From Thauera sp. K11 (GTDB lineage: Bacteria > Pseudomonadota > Gammaproteobacteria > Burkholderiales > Rhodocyclaceae): a DNA stretch of 64,000 nt. The notes under the pieces are model-generated. The model saw nothing but the letters and a program-made list of their open reading frames with translations, did no database searches and was not told the DNA's origin. The translations under genes were made by a program, and so were the position numbers. Position 1 is the stretch's first letter. Each line of letters starts with the position of its first letter. The stretch spans positions 1,860,001-1,924,000 of the forward strand of contig NZ_CP023439.1 of assembly GCF_002354895.1 (NCBI RefSeq), written 5' to 3'. Shown here piece after piece: positions 43,338 to 52,637 of the stretch.

Positions 43338-45155
43338 ATGCCGAACCGACTGCCGCCGGTGCGTTACCGCATCCGCCCCCATCGCCCCGAAGCCCACTTG
43401 TTCGAGGTGGACTGCATCGTTGCCGATCCCGATCCGGCGGGGCAGGTTTTCCGCCTTCCGGCCTGGATTCCGGGTAGCTACATGATCCGGGAGTTCGCAC
43501 GCAACATCGTCAGCCTGGCGGCGAGTGCGGACGGCAAGCCGGTTCCGGTCGTGAAGCTGGACAAGCACAGTTGGCGGGTGCGTCCGGTACCGCGCGGCGC
43601 GGCGCTCACGCTGACCTACGAAGTCTATGCGTGGGATCTTTCGGTGCGCGCGGCACATCTCGATACCACCCACGGTTTCTTCAACGGCACGAGCGTGTTC
43701 GTCGCGGCCGAAGGCAAGCAGGACCGCCCCTGCCTGGTCGACATCGAGCGTCCGGACGGCAGCGAGTATCGCGACTGGCGCGTGGTGACGGCGCTTTCGC
43801 GCGCGCGCGATGCGGTCGGCGCAGCGTGGCAATACGGCTTCGGGCGCTATCAGGCGAACGGCTATGACGAACTGATCGACCATCCGGTGGAGATGGGCAG
43901 ATTCACGCTCGCGCACTTCGAGGCTGGCGGGGTGCGCCACGACGTCGCGCTGACGGGGCGCCACGACTGCGATACCGAGCGCCTCACGGCCGACTTGCGG
44001 CGCATCTGCAACTGGCAGATCGACCTCTTCGGCGCGCCCCCGCCGATGGACTACTACGCCTTCCTGACGATGGTGGTGGGGGACGGTTACGGCGGCCTGG
44101 AGCATCGCGCCTCGACCGCGCTGCTGGCGAGCCGCGCCGACCTGCCCTGGAAGGGCATGCAGGGGATGCCGGACGGCTACAAGGGCTTCCTCGGGCTGTG
44201 CAGCCACGAGTACTTCCACTCCTGGAACGTCAAGCGCATCAAGCCGGCCGCATTCACGCCGTACGAACTCGCGGCCGAGAACTACACGCGGCTGCTGTGG
44301 GCCTTCGAAGGGTTCACCTCCTATTACGACGATCTCGCCCTGGTGCGTTCCGGCGTCATCGCCCTCGAGGATTACCTCGGCCTGCTCGGCAAGACGATCT
44401 CGAACGTGCTGCGTACGCCCGGGCGCCTGAAGCAGAGCGTGGCCGAATCCTCCTTCGATGCGTGGATCAAGTACTACCGCCAGGACGAGAATTCGCCCAA
44501 CGCCATCGTCAGCTACTACGCCAAGGGGGCGCTGATCGCGCTGGCGCTCGACCTGCAACTGCGCGCGGCCACCAGCGGGCGGGCCTCGCTGGACGACGTG
44601 ATGCGCCTGCTGTGGCAGCGCCACGGGCAGACCGGTGCCGGCGTGGAGGAGGACGGCATCTTCGCCGCCGTGGCCGAGATCGCGGCGTCGCGCGGGAGCG
44701 AGGCGCTCGGTGGCCGCCTGTCGCGCTGGCTCAGGCTGGCGGTGGAGGGCACGGACGATCTGCCGCTGCCGCGGCTGCTGAAGTCGTTCGGCATCGATCA
44801 CCGCGCCGAACCCGGCGGCAAGGGTCCCACGCTGGGCATCAAGCTCGGCGCGGGCGGCGGGGAGGCGAGGATCGCCAACGTGTTCGAGGGGGGCGCGGCG
44901 CAGCGTGCCGGCCTGTCGGCGGGCGACGTCCTGGTGGCGCTGGACGGCCTGCGGGTGTCCGCCTCCAACCTGGATCCGATCCTCGCGCGGCATGCCGCCG
45001 GCGACGAGGTCGACATCCACGCCTTCCGCCGCGACGAGTTGATGCGCTTCAGGGTCGAACTCGCGGGGCAGCCGGCGGATTCGGTCACGCTGAAGCTCGT
45101 GCCGCGGCCGTCGGCCGGCGCGGCGCAGTTGCGTCGGGGCTGGCTGGGCGGTTGA
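43338..45155 (+). CDS. M61 family metallopeptidase with PDZ domain
   Basis: 605 residues. The zinc motif HEYFH gives H290, E291 and H294, within the M61 signature SHEYFHSWNVKRIKP, with the third ligand downstream in NYTRLLWAFEGFTSYY. An N-terminal beta domain starts VRYRIRPHRPEAHLFEV. A PDZ domain lies near 500-580 (GGAAQRAGLSAGDVLVALDG). No signal peptide is apparent, so it is probably cytoplasmic. M61 enzymes are aminopeptidases with preference for glycine/alanine. The stop directly abuts the stop of the MATE gene on the other strand. Confidence 0.92.
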   Translation: MPNRLPPVRYRIRPHRPEAHLFEVDCIVADPDPAGQVFRLPAWIPGSYMIREFARNIVSLAASADGKPVPVVKLDKHSWRVRPVPRGAALTLTYEVYAWDLSVRAAHLDTTHGFFNGTSVFVAAEGKQDRPCLVDIERPDGSEYRDWRVVTALSRARDAVGAAWQYGFGRYQANGYDELIDHPVEMGRFTLAHFEAGGVRHDVALTGRHDCDTERLTADLRRICNWQIDLFGAPPPMDYYAFLTMVVGDGYGGLEHRASTALLASRADLPWKGMQGMPDGYKGFLGLCSHEYFHSWNVKRIKPAAFTPYELAAENYTRLLWAFEGFTSYYDDLALVRSGVIALEDYLGLLGKTISNVLRTPGRLKQSVAESSFDAWIKYYRQDENSPNAIVSYYAKGALIALALDLQLRAATSGRASLDDVMRLLWQRHGQTGAGVEEDGIFAAVAEIAASRGSEALGGRLSRWLRLAVEGTDDLPLPRLLKSFGIDHRAEPGGKGPTLGIKLGAGGGEARIANVFEGGAAQRAGLSAGDVLVALDGLRVSASNLDPILARHAAGDEVDIHAFRRDELMRFRVELAGQPADSVTLKLVPRPSAGAAQLRRGWLGG

Positions 45156-46553
45156 TCAGGAGGCCGCGGGCTTCGCGCCGTGGCGCCAGGCGACGACCCG
45201 CAGCAGGCTGCCGAACAGCACGGTGGCGACCACCGTCGCCAGCACGCATCCTTCCCAGAATCCGGCGACCGACGGCGCCGCGAGGCGCCACGGCGCATGG
45301 AAGCTGAGCCAGTAGCCGCCGCTCAGGCCGATGCCCCAGAAGCAAAGGGTGTGCAGCGCCATGGGCAGCAGCGTCACCTTGTAACCCCGCAGCGCGTGCG
45401 CGGCCACCGTCTGCAGGCCGTCGAACCCCTGGTAGAGGCACAGGTAGACCACCAGCCCCAGCGCTATCGTCCGCACGGTGGGGTCGGTGGTGGAATAGGC
45501 GACGACCGGCTCGCGCACCAGCCACAGCACGATGCCGATCGCCACCGCGAAACCGGCCGTCAGGCTCAGCCCCACCCGCGCGGTGGCGCGCGCCCGGCGC
45601 CAGTCGTGGGCGCCGGCCGCCTGGCCTACCAGGACCAGGGTCGAGATCGACAGTGCCAGCGGCAGCATGTAGATGAGGCCGGTCAGGTTCGCGATCACGC
45701 GGTGGCCGGCGACCGTCTCCGCGCCGAGGCGGGCGGCGAAGATCGCGATCAGCGTGAACGAGGTGATGTCGATGAAGGTCGACAGCCCCATCGGCACACC
45801 GAGCCGCAGCAGGCCGCCGATGGCGCGCGGCCGCGGCGCCTGCCAGCGGCTGAAGATGCGATAGGGCCGATAGGCGGGGTTGCGCAGCAGGTAGATCAGG
45901 CCGCAGGCCGCGGCCAGCCAGCTCACTGCGGCGGTCGATACGCCGCAGCCGCTGCCGCCCAGCTCGGGCAATCCGAATCTGCCGTTGGTCAGCGCCCAGG
46001 CAAGCGGGATGTGGGCCGACGTCGAGATCGCGCTGAACGCCATCAGCGCGCGCGGCCGGCCGACCGCATTGTTGAAGGCATAGAAGGTGCGGTAGAGCAG
46101 GACCGCCGGCAGGCCGAAGGCAGTGGCGCGCAGATAGGCTTCCGCCTTGCCGGCCACGTCCGGCGGAACGTCGGCGAGGCCCAGCAGCGGCCCGGGATGG
46201 GCCAGCGCCAGCGTGCCGGGCACGGCGAGCATCGCGGCGAGCCAGAATCCCTGCTGCAGCGCCGGCCCGATCTCGTCGCCGCGCCCGGCGCCGTAATGAT
46301 GGGCCACCGTGGGGGCCACCGCCTGCAGCGTGCCGGTGAGCAGCATCACCACTGACACGTAGAAGCTGCTGCCGATGGCGACGCCGGCCAGATCCGTGGT
46401 TCCGTAGCGCCCGGCGATGATGGTGTCGGCGATCATCATGCCCATCGACAGCACCTGCGCGATCAGCACCGGCCAGGCGTGGTGCAGGAGCTGGCGTGCG
46501 ATCGATGCGGAGCCGAGGCGGGCGGCCGGGGCGGCTTCGCCGGCGGCGCTCAA
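45156..46553 (-). CDS. MATE-family multidrug/toxin exporter
   Basis: 465 residues with about twelve hydrophobic segments. The N-terminus has ARQLLHHAWPVLIAQVLSMG and MMIADTIIAGRYGTTDLAGV, the usual MATE opening that pairs with LTGTLQAVAPTVAHHYGAG. It would export cationic drugs or metabolites against a Na+ or H+ gradient. The preferred start is TTG 46553 (reading SAAGEAAPAARLG), overlapping the stop of the upstream gene (TTGA). A much longer open frame upstream overlaps that gene and is not used. Confidence 0.88.
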   Translation of the reverse strand: MSAAGEAAPAARLGSASIARQLLHHAWPVLIAQVLSMGMMIADTIIAGRYGTTDLAGVAIGSSFYVSVVMLLTGTLQAVAPTVAHHYGAGRGDEIGPALQQGFWLAAMLAVPGTLALAHPGPLLGLADVPPDVAGKAEAYLRATAFGLPAVLLYRTFYAFNNAVGRPRALMAFSAISTSAHIPLAWALTNGRFGLPELGGSGCGVSTAAVSWLAAACGLIYLLRNPAYRPYRIFSRWQAPRPRAIGGLLRLGVPMGLSTFIDITSFTLIAIFAARLGAETVAGHRVIANLTGLIYMLPLALSISTLVLVGQAAGAHDWRRARATARVGLSLTAGFAVAIGIVLWLVREPVVAYSTTDPTVRTIALGLVVYLCLYQGFDGLQTVAAHALRGYKVTLLPMALHTLCFWGIGLSGGYWLSFHAPWRLAAPSVAGFWEGCVLATVVATVLFGSLLRVVAWRHGAKPAAS

Positions 46554-47116
46554 TGGGCGAGCGGCCGGCGGTCCAGCAGCTTGCCCCGCCAGTAGCGCCA
46601 GGCGAGGAAGGCGAACAGCGCGCCCATGATCAGCCAGAAGCCGAACCCCTGCCAGAAGGCGATCGGGTCGGTGGCGAGGAAGTAGTCGCGGGGCGGGCGC
46701 ACAAAATGGATGCGTCCTTCGGCAAGGGCGCGGGCTGCCAGGGCCACCGTCGCCAGCGTGGGCGCGAACCATACGAGCAGGCCGGCACCGACGATCAGGC
46801 GGTCGAGCAGCGGCGTCGGGCGGGTGCGCGGCAGGTACACGCTTTCGACGCCGTACCAGAGGGCGAGGATGAAGCCCGCGAGGACGGCCAGCGGAACGAT
46901 GGCGAGCGCGGCGCCCAGCAGGGTCGCGGCGAGCATGAAAACGGCACCCCCGAGCGGCTCGACCCGCGCCCATAGCGCGGGCAGCGAGGCGAACAGCCAG
47001 TAGCCCGCCGGCAGGGCCGACGCGAACAGCAGCAGGGCGCCGGCGGCACGGCGGCGCGTGCGGTCGCCGTTGGCTGTGGATGAAGGGTCGGCGGACGGCA
47101 AGGGGGTTTCAGACAT
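46550..47116 (-). CDS. Hypothetical membrane protein coupled to the MATE exporter
   Basis: 188 residues from ATG 47116 (MSETPLPSADPSSTANGDRT). Four hydrophobic segments are visible: AAGALLLFASALPAGYWLFA, AVFMLAATLLGAALAIVPLA followed by VLAGFILALWYG, LIVGAGLLVWFAPTLATVAL, and GFGFWLIMGALFAFLAWRYW. No family is recognised. Its stop overlaps the MATE start, suggesting joint expression. It lies 116 bases downstream of imuB on the same strand. Confidence 0.65.
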   Translation of the reverse strand: MSETPLPSADPSSTANGDRTRRRAAGALLLFASALPAGYWLFASLPALWARVEPLGGAVFMLAATLLGAALAIVPLAVLAGFILALWYGVESVYLPRTRPTPLLDRLIVGAGLLVWFAPTLATVALAARALAEGRIHFVRPPRDYFLATDPIAFWQGFGFWLIMGALFAFLAWRYWRGKLLDRRPLAH

Positions 47117-47232
47117 GGACGAAGCCCGGCGGAGGGGCGGCAAACGTTCGACGGCGGAGTGTACTACGGCGGAGCGGGGCGGTCGCCCGCCGTGCCCGGA
47201 CCGGGGGACGGGGCCGCGTCCGGCGGCGGACA

Positions 47233-48675
47233 TCAACCGAAGTAGCCGTGCACATACCAGGCGCCGGGCGGCTCGAGATCCTGGAAGATCCACCACAAGG
47301 CTTCATGCGGTCCGCGGGCGAGGTAGTAGTCGCGACGTATGTCCGACTGCTCCCACCAGCCGCCTTCGATGCGCTCCGGGCCGTCCAGCAGGGTGACGGC
47401 GCCAGGGTCGAGCGCCTGCGGTTCGGGCAGCAGCCACAATGGGCGCGGAGACCGGGCGGCGGCGGCGGCGGCCGCGTCCGCACCGGCAGAAGGCGGCGAT
47501 ACCGGCGCCCCGTCGGCCCACGCCGCTTCAGGGCGGTGGTCGGCGCGAGTCTCCAGCACATGGACGGCGTCGTTGCCCAGCCGGGCGCGCAGGCGATCCA
47601 GCAGCAGGATGGCGCCGTCGCGGGCCTGCCCCGGATGGCCGAAGAGATCGTCCGGATGCGGCGCGAACGGCAGCGGCGTGCCGGCGATCAGGCGCAATTC
47701 CTCCACCGGGGCGGCCAGTTCGAGGCGGGCCAGGCGCTCGCGGGCGAGCAGGGCGAGGCGGTTCTCGTCGCGGCAGGGGGCGCCGCTGACGATCTCCACA
47801 CGCGTTGCCGGCTGGCGTTCATGGACCAGTTCGAGCAGGCAGTGATCCACCGCCGCATGACGGCTGGCAAGCCATGCCGCCAGGCCCGCGAACAGCCGCC
47901 GCGCGGCGAACGCCAGGGGTTCGGTATCGCTGACCGGCGCGGGCAGCGCGATCCGGTGCGCATACTGCGAAGGGGGAGAGAACCAGGGCTGCGGGTCGGG
48001 CATTTCGCCACGGGCGCGCGCAAGCGTGTCGATGACGGCGCTCGCCTGCCGGCGTGCGAGACCTGCGCGGGGCAGCAGCCGGATCTCGCCCAGGGTGCGC
48101 AGGCCCACGCCGGCGAGCAGTTCCAGCGTCGCGGGGGCCACGCCGGTGCCATCGCAAAGCAGCGGCAGCGGCAGCGCATCCAGGCCGCACAGCCAGTCCG
48201 CCGGCGGCAGGCACGACATTCCCAGGCCCGCGCGCGCGAACCAGCGCGCCGCGAGCGGCGTCGGTGCCGCGGCGATGGCGGCCCGGAGGCCGAGGCGGGC
48301 GAGGCTCTCGGAGATCGCATCGGCAATGGCGGCCGCGCTGCCGAACAGCTTCAGGCTGGATTGGATCTCCAGCAGCACCGCGTCCGGCGGGACGAGGCTG
48401 ATGCGCGGACTGAAGACCCCCGCCCAGCAGGCGACTTCGGCCAGGGTCTCGGCCTCCAGCGCGGGCGCGCGCGCCTGCAGATGCAGCGCCGGCGCGACGG
48501 CCAGCGCCGCGGCGACGCGCTGGCCCGCCCTCACGCCCAGGGCGCGGGCCTGGGCGTTGGCCGCGACGACGCGCGGCCCCGGATGCCCGGCGGTGATCGC
48601 CAGCGGGGCATCGGGCCCTCCGCGGGCGAATACCTGCAGGGGCAGGTCGGGCAGCAGCAGGGCGAGCCACAGCAT
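47233..48675 (-). CDS. imuB: ImuB, inactive Y-family polymerase-like mutagenesis protein
   Basis: A 480-residue protein starting MLWLALLLPDLPLQVFARGG. It has the Y-polymerase palm/thumb layout (VVAANAQARALGVRAGQRVA, then ISLVPPDAVLLEIQSSLKLF) and a helix-hairpin-helix LLAGVGLRTLGEIRLLPR. The catalytic acidic residues of active Pol IV/V are not kept, as is normal for ImuB. The tail ends with DIRRDYYLARGPHEALWW, the C-terminal motif. ImuB bridges the beta clamp to DnaE2 in SOS mutagenesis. It follows imuA by 3 bases. No dnaE2 (imuC) follows; a membrane gene does. Confidence 0.9.
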   Translation of the reverse strand: MLWLALLLPDLPLQVFARGGPDAPLAITAGHPGPRVVAANAQARALGVRAGQRVAAALAVAPALHLQARAPALEAETLAEVACWAGVFSPRISLVPPDAVLLEIQSSLKLFGSAAAIADAISESLARLGLRAAIAAAPTPLAARWFARAGLGMSCLPPADWLCGLDALPLPLLCDGTGVAPATLELLAGVGLRTLGEIRLLPRAGLARRQASAVIDTLARARGEMPDPQPWFSPPSQYAHRIALPAPVSDTEPLAFAARRLFAGLAAWLASRHAAVDHCLLELVHERQPATRVEIVSGAPCRDENRLALLARERLARLELAAPVEELRLIAGTPLPFAPHPDDLFGHPGQARDGAILLLDRLRARLGNDAVHVLETRADHRPEAAWADGAPVSPPSAGADAAAAAAARSPRPLWLLPEPQALDPGAVTLLDGPERIEGGWWEQSDIRRDYYLARGPHEALWWIFQDLEPPGAWYVHGYFG

Positions 48676-48678
48676 GGG

Positions 48679-49467
48679 TCAGCGCACGAGCGACAGGGGC
48701 GGCGGGGCAGGGTGCGGGATCGCCTGCGGCATGCCCTCCTGCTCCCGTTCCGCCGCCATCCGCCCGAGGGAGAGCAGCGGTGCCGCCATGCCGGCCTCGT
48801 TGCCGGGCAGACCTGCGGCATCGTCCTGCAGGTGGCGCACGGGCAGGAGCAGGGGCCCTGCCGCGGGCGGCCCCCGCCGCTTCAGGATGGTGACCTGCAG
48901 CATTCCGCCCGCGCCGGAGAGGGCCAACCGCAGCGGCGCGGGCGAGGACTGCCGGACCGCTGCGCGCGGGCGGAACAGGAAGAGGGGCGTGGCGGCTTCT
49001 TCCGCCGCGAGCTGGAGCCGGCGCAGGCCGGCGGTATCGATGCGCTGCAGCCAGGCAAGGACCGCCACGCAGGCGCCCGAGGCGACGGCCTGCCGGGCCG
49101 CCCACAGCGCGTCGCCGCCCGCACCGGGGCGGATCAGCAGCAAGCGGGAAAGCGGCACGCCCGCCGCAGCCAGTGCCGGTGCATAAGGGAGGAAGGGCGG
49201 CGATACCCAGGCGAACCAGCGCCCGGACGCGGGACGGCCCAGCACCGGCAGCAGCAGCGACAGCTCACCCACGCCGGGGTGGTCGGCCAGCAGCTCGATC
49301 AGGGCGTTGGCCGGCCAGCCGCCGCCGGGCAGTTCGGCATCCAGCGCATCGAAGCCGCTGGAGAGGACCGGGCCGCCGCCGTGCGCCAGCCGGCTGGCCT
49401 GCCACACCGAGCCGGCCAGCGTGCTGCAAAGTCCGGCCGCGGAAGCAAGGGCGGCGGCAGCGCTCAC
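48679..49467 (-). CDS. imuA: ImuA, RecA/SulA-like SOS mutagenesis protein
   Basis: 262 residues from GTG 49467, which has GGGGGGA 7 bases upstream; the ATG at 49491 has no ribosome site. The segment VLSSGFDALDAELPGGGWPA, followed by NALIELLADHPGVGELSLLL, is the RecA-like P-loop region typical of ImuA. It works with ImuB in damage-induced mutagenesis. It lies between lexA and imuB in the order lexA-imuA-imuB, so LexA should control it through the SOS box upstream of lexA; no second box was seen. Confidence 0.87.
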   Translation of the reverse strand: MSAAAALASAAGLCSTLAGSVWQASRLAHGGGPVLSSGFDALDAELPGGGWPANALIELLADHPGVGELSLLLPVLGRPASGRWFAWVSPPFLPYAPALAAAGVPLSRLLLIRPGAGGDALWAARQAVASGACVAVLAWLQRIDTAGLRRLQLAAEEAATPLFLFRPRAAVRQSSPAPLRLALSGAGGMLQVTILKRRGPPAAGPLLLPVRHLQDDAAGLPGNEAGMAAPLLSLGRMAAEREQEGMPQAIPHPAPPPLSLVR

Positions 49468-49634
49468 CGGACTGTCCCCCCGTCGTCGCATGGCGGAGGG
49501 CCGGCCTTGCACGGCCGACCCGGGGCGCGGAGCGAATCTTCCGGGGGAGGGAAGGCGCCTCCTTCCGGCAGCCATGCGGGAGCACTCATGGCAAACCGCC
49601 TGGCGTACGCCGTCGGGAAAACCTGCCGGCCGGC

Positions 49635-50243
49635 TCAGTGATCCTTGCGGATCAGGCCGACCATGATGCCTTCGATCACCAGCGGTTCGCGGCGGGTATC
49701 GACGACGATGGGGTGGAAATCCGGATTCGCCGGCAGCAGTTCGACCAGCGGCCCCTTGCGCTGCAGCGTCTTCACGGTGACGTCGTCATCGACGCGGGCC
49801 ACGACGATCTGGCCGTTGCGCGCTTCGCCGCTGCGATGCACCGCGATGAGGTCGCCGTCGAGGATGCCGGCATCGCGCATGCTCAGGCCGCGCACCCGCA
49901 GCAGGTAGTCGGCGCGCGGCGAGAACAGGGCGGGATCGAGCTGGAAGCGTGCCTCCACATGCTCGGCAGCGAGGATGGGGCTGCCGGCGGCGACGCGGCC
50001 GACCAGCGGCAGGCCGAGCGCCTCGGCGAGGCGGATGCCGCGTGCCCGGCCTTCCTCGAGCAGGATCGCGCCCTTGGCGGCGAGCGCGCGCAGGTGGGTC
50101 TCGGCGGCGTTGGGTGAGCGGAAGCCGAATGCCGAGCAGACTTCCGCGCGGGTCGGTGGACGGCCTTCGGATTCGACGGTGCCGCGGATGAAGTCGAGGA
50201 TTTCCTGCTGGCGGGCGGTCAGGCTGTCGCTACGGGGGGGCAT
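49635..50243 (-). CDS. lexA: LexA, SOS-response repressor
   Basis: 202 residues from ATG 50243. The N-terminal winged helix has [19 protein letters not shown] and [16 protein letters not shown]. The self-cleavage site is A86-G87 in VAAGSP. The serine-lysine dyad is S121 (VRGLSMRD) and K158 (DDVTVKTL), at the spacing found in E. coli LexA. RecA-stimulated cleavage inactivates it and derepresses SOS genes, here lexA itself and probably imuA-imuB. Its own SOS box lies 19 bases before the start. Confidence 0.97.
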   Translation of the reverse strand: MPPRSDSLTARQQEILDFIRGTVESEGRPPTRAEVCSAFGFRSPNAAETHLRALAAKGAILLEEGRARGIRLAEALGLPLVGRVAAGSPILAAEHVEARFQLDPALFSPRADYLLRVRGLSMRDAGILDGDLIAVHRSGEARNGQIVVARVDDDVTVKTLQRKGPLVELLPANPDFHPIVVDTRREPLVIEGIMVGLIRKDH

Positions 50244-50261
50244 GGCTGTCTCCGGGTGATG

Positions 50262-50277
50262 CTGTAATTTTAAACAG
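50262..50277 (-). promoter_or_regulatory. SOS box (LexA operator) of lexA
   Basis: CTGT-AATTTTAA-ACAG is an exact match to the CTGT-N8-ACAG operator with an AT-only centre. It lies 18 bases before the lexA start codon, where it would overlap the promoter and allow autoregulation. Confidence 0.92.
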
Positions 50278-50346
50278 TCTCGAACCCGGAGCAAGCCCCT
50301 CCCGCAATTTTGGTGGTGGTGTGCTGCCCCGATCCACCGCGGCGGA

Positions 50347-51345
50347 TCAGGGCAGCAGCACGGCGGCGCCCTGCAACCGGCCGTGCCGCAGGCGCTCGAG
50401 TGCCAGGTTGGCGTCGGCGAGGGGGAAGCGGGTGACCTCGGTGCGCACCGGTACCTGCGGCGCCAGTGCGAGGAATTCGTCGCCGTCGCGGCGGGTCAGG
50501 TTGGCCACCGAGACGATGCGGCGCTCGCCCCACAGGATGCGGTAGGGAAAGGCCGGGATGTCGCTCATGTGGATGCCGGCGCAGACCACCGTGCCGCCCT
50601 TGGCCATGGCATGCAGCGCAGCGGGTACCAGTTCGCCGGCGGGTGCGAAGATCAGCGCGGCGTCGAGCGGCACGGGCGGGACGTCCTCCGCGGCGCCGGC
50701 CCAGCGGGCGCCGAGGCTGCGGGCGAAGGACTGGCTTGCTTCGTCACCGCGCCGGGTGAAGGCCAGCACGTCGCGCTTCTGCCACACCGCCACCTGGGCA
50801 ATGATGTGCGCCGCGGCGCCGAAGCCGTAGATGCCCAGGCGCCGGGCGTCGCCCGCCATGACGAGCGCGCGGTAGCCGATCAGGCCGGCGCACAGCAGCG
50901 GCGCGGCTTGTGCGGCATCGATCGCGCCGGGCAGCGGAAAGCAGTAGCGCGCATCGGCCACGGTGTATTCGGCGTAGCCGCCGTGGATCTGGTAGCCGGT
51001 GAAGCGGGCGTGGTCGCACAGGTTTTCGCGATGGCTGGCGCAGTAGCCGCAAGTGCCGCAGGTCCAGCCCAGCCAGGGCACGCCCATGCGCTGCCCGACC
51101 GCGACGCCGCGCACGCCGCTGCCGGTGGCGACGACACGGCCGACGATCTCGTGCCCGGGCACCATCGGCAGGACGGGGTCCGGAAGCTCGCCGTCGATCA
51201 GGTGCAGATCGGTGCGGCAGACGCCGCAAGCCTCCACCCGCAGCAGGATTTCGCCCGCAGCGGGAACCGGCACGGGGAGTTCGGCCATGCGCAGGGCCTG
51301 GCCGGGGCGCTCGAACAGCATCGCACGCATGGTCGTGGGGGACAT
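50347..51345 (-). CDS. Zinc-dependent alcohol dehydrogenase family protein
   Basis: A 332-residue medium-chain dehydrogenase. The catalytic zinc ligands are in [10 protein letters not shown] and PGHEIVGRV; the structural zinc site [15 protein letters not shown] follows. The cofactor segment is [17 protein letters not shown], and the [16 protein letters not shown] stretch resembles AdhA-type enzymes that oxidise primary alcohols or reduce aldehydes. It is on the same strand as lexA but separated by the SOS box region. Confidence 0.88.
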   Translation of the reverse strand: MSPTTMRAMLFERPGQALRMAELPVPVPAAGEILLRVEACGVCRTDLHLIDGELPDPVLPMVPGHEIVGRVVATGSGVRGVAVGQRMGVPWLGWTCGTCGYCASHRENLCDHARFTGYQIHGGYAEYTVADARYCFPLPGAIDAAQAAPLLCAGLIGYRALVMAGDARRLGIYGFGAAAHIIAQVAVWQKRDVLAFTRRGDEASQSFARSLGARWAGAAEDVPPVPLDAALIFAPAGELVPAALHAMAKGGTVVCAGIHMSDIPAFPYRILWGERRIVSVANLTRRDGDEFLALAPQVPVRTEVTRFPLADANLALERLRHGRLQGAAVLLP

Positions 51346-51558
51346 CTCGCACCTCCGTCGTTGCGCCCATGATGCGTTGCGTCTTGAGCCGCCGGCGCAT
51401 CTGGGCTATTGGTTCTCCATGCGCCGCCCGCAATCACGCGGGGCCGGCCGTCGATGAGGGAGGACGCCGAAATGATCATTCCGCCCCGGCCCGCGGCCGG
51501 CTCCGGTAGAGTTCGCCTGAGCACTCGGCTAGAATCCGCCACACGTCAGGGAGAACCC

Positions 51559-52041
51559 ATGCTGCAAAGCGGAGACCTTGCACCCTCGTTTTCCTTGCCT
51601 GACGCGGACATGGAGATTTTCGATCTCGCCTCCGCACTCGGCAAGCAGCATGTGGTTCTCTATTTCTACCCACGCGACAACACGCCCGGATGCACGCTTC
51701 AGGCCGCGGACTTCAGCGACCATGAAGACGGGTTCGCCCGCCACGGCTGCATCGTGATCGGCGTGAGCCCGGACGACTGCATCACGCACGCCGAATTCCG
51801 CGACCAGCAGGGCCTGTCTATCCGCCTGCTGTCGGACAGCGACACCGAGGTGTGCCGGCTGTACGGGGTGTGGCAGGCGAAGGAAGTCGACGGTGTGAAG
51901 AAGATGTACGTGCGGCGGTCGACCTTCATCATCGACAAGCAGGGGACGATCCGCCACGCGCTGTACGATGTAAGTCCCCGCGGGCATGTAGCCTCGGTAT
52001 TCGAACTGGTCAAGAAACTGGAATCGCATAATGCAACCTGA
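51559..52041 (+). CDS. bcp: Peroxiredoxin of the Bcp/PrxQ type
   Basis: A 160-residue thiol peroxidase that reduces hydroperoxides in the cytoplasm. The peroxidatic cysteine is C45 in FYPRDNTPGCTLQAADF. The resolving cysteine found five residues later in E. coli Bcp (C50) is alanine here, so this is a one-cysteine form or uses C71 or another cysteine as partner. CAGGGAGAACCC precedes the ATG at 51559; longer frames upstream are not coding. Its stop overlaps the slyD start by 11 bases. Confidence 0.92.
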   Translation: MLQSGDLAPSFSLPDADMEIFDLASALGKQHVVLYFYPRDNTPGCTLQAADFSDHEDGFARHGCIVIGVSPDDCITHAEFRDQQGLSIRLLSDSDTEVCRLYGVWQAKEVDGVKKMYVRRSTFIIDKQGTIRHALYDVSPRGHVASVFELVKKLESHNAT

Positions 52042-52516
52042 AATCGTCAAGAACACCGTGGTGACGCTGAACTACACCGTCCGCGATCCGGACGGCACGA
52101 TCATCGACGACGGCCATCATCCCCTCGTCTATCTGCATGGCGGCTACGATGGCATCTTCCCGAAGCTGGAAGAGACGCTGCACGGCAGGTACCAGGGCGA
52201 CACGCTGCAGGTCAAGCTGCAGCCCGACGATGCGTTCGGCGACTACGACGAGTCGCTGATCCTGATCGAGGACGCCAGGCTGTTCCCGGAGAACATCGAG
52301 GTCGGCATGAGCTTCGAGCGCGTGTCCGACGATGGCGAGGAAGAGCTGGTCTACCGCGTGACCGACATCGCCGACGGCAAGGTCGTGGTGGACGGCAACC
52401 ATCCGCTCGCCGGCGTGGCGCTGGTGTTCGACATCACCGTGGCCGAGGTGCGCAAGGCCACCACCGAGGAAATCGGCCACGGCCACGTCCACGGAGCGGG
52501 CGGCCACCACCACTGA
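52031..52516 (+). CDS. slyD: FKBP-type peptidyl-prolyl isomerase SlyD
   Basis: 161 residues. The FKBP core contains VTLNYTVRDPDGTIIDD and PLVYLHGGYDGIFPKLEETL, with the inserted flap domain (about 70-120) that gives SlyD its chaperone activity. The C-terminus ends in a short histidine-rich tail GHGHVHGAGGHHH, a likely nickel-binding site and shorter than in E. coli. It overlaps bcp by 11 bases and is followed by a terminator. Confidence 0.93.
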   Translation: MQPEIVKNTVVTLNYTVRDPDGTIIDDGHHPLVYLHGGYDGIFPKLEETLHGRYQGDTLQVKLQPDDAFGDYDESLILIEDARLFPENIEVGMSFERVSDDGEEELVYRVTDIADGKVVVDGNHPLAGVALVFDITVAEVRKATTEEIGHGHVHGAGGHHH

Positions 52517-52572
52517 TCGCCACCCGGGTCGTCTGCGCGGCCCCGGCGGATTTCTGCGCATCGCCACCACTT

Positions 52573-52612
52573 GAGGCAGACCGGAGCGGTTTCCGGCTGC
52601 CTCTCGTTTTTT
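52573..52612 (+). terminator. Rho-independent terminator after slyD
   Basis: GAGGCAG-A-CCGGA pairs with TCCGG-CTGCCTC around a GCGGTT loop, with one bulged base, and is followed by TCGTTTTTT. It separates bcp-slyD from the ABC gene, whose start is 26 bases later. Confidence 0.8.
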
Positions 52613-52637
52613 GCCCTCCAGCATCGCCGCGACGACC

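Noticed and set aside
45156..46973. 605-codon reading of the MATE gene
   Set aside because: The first 140 codons overlap the membrane-protein gene in another frame and lack MATE features. TTG 46553 fits better.
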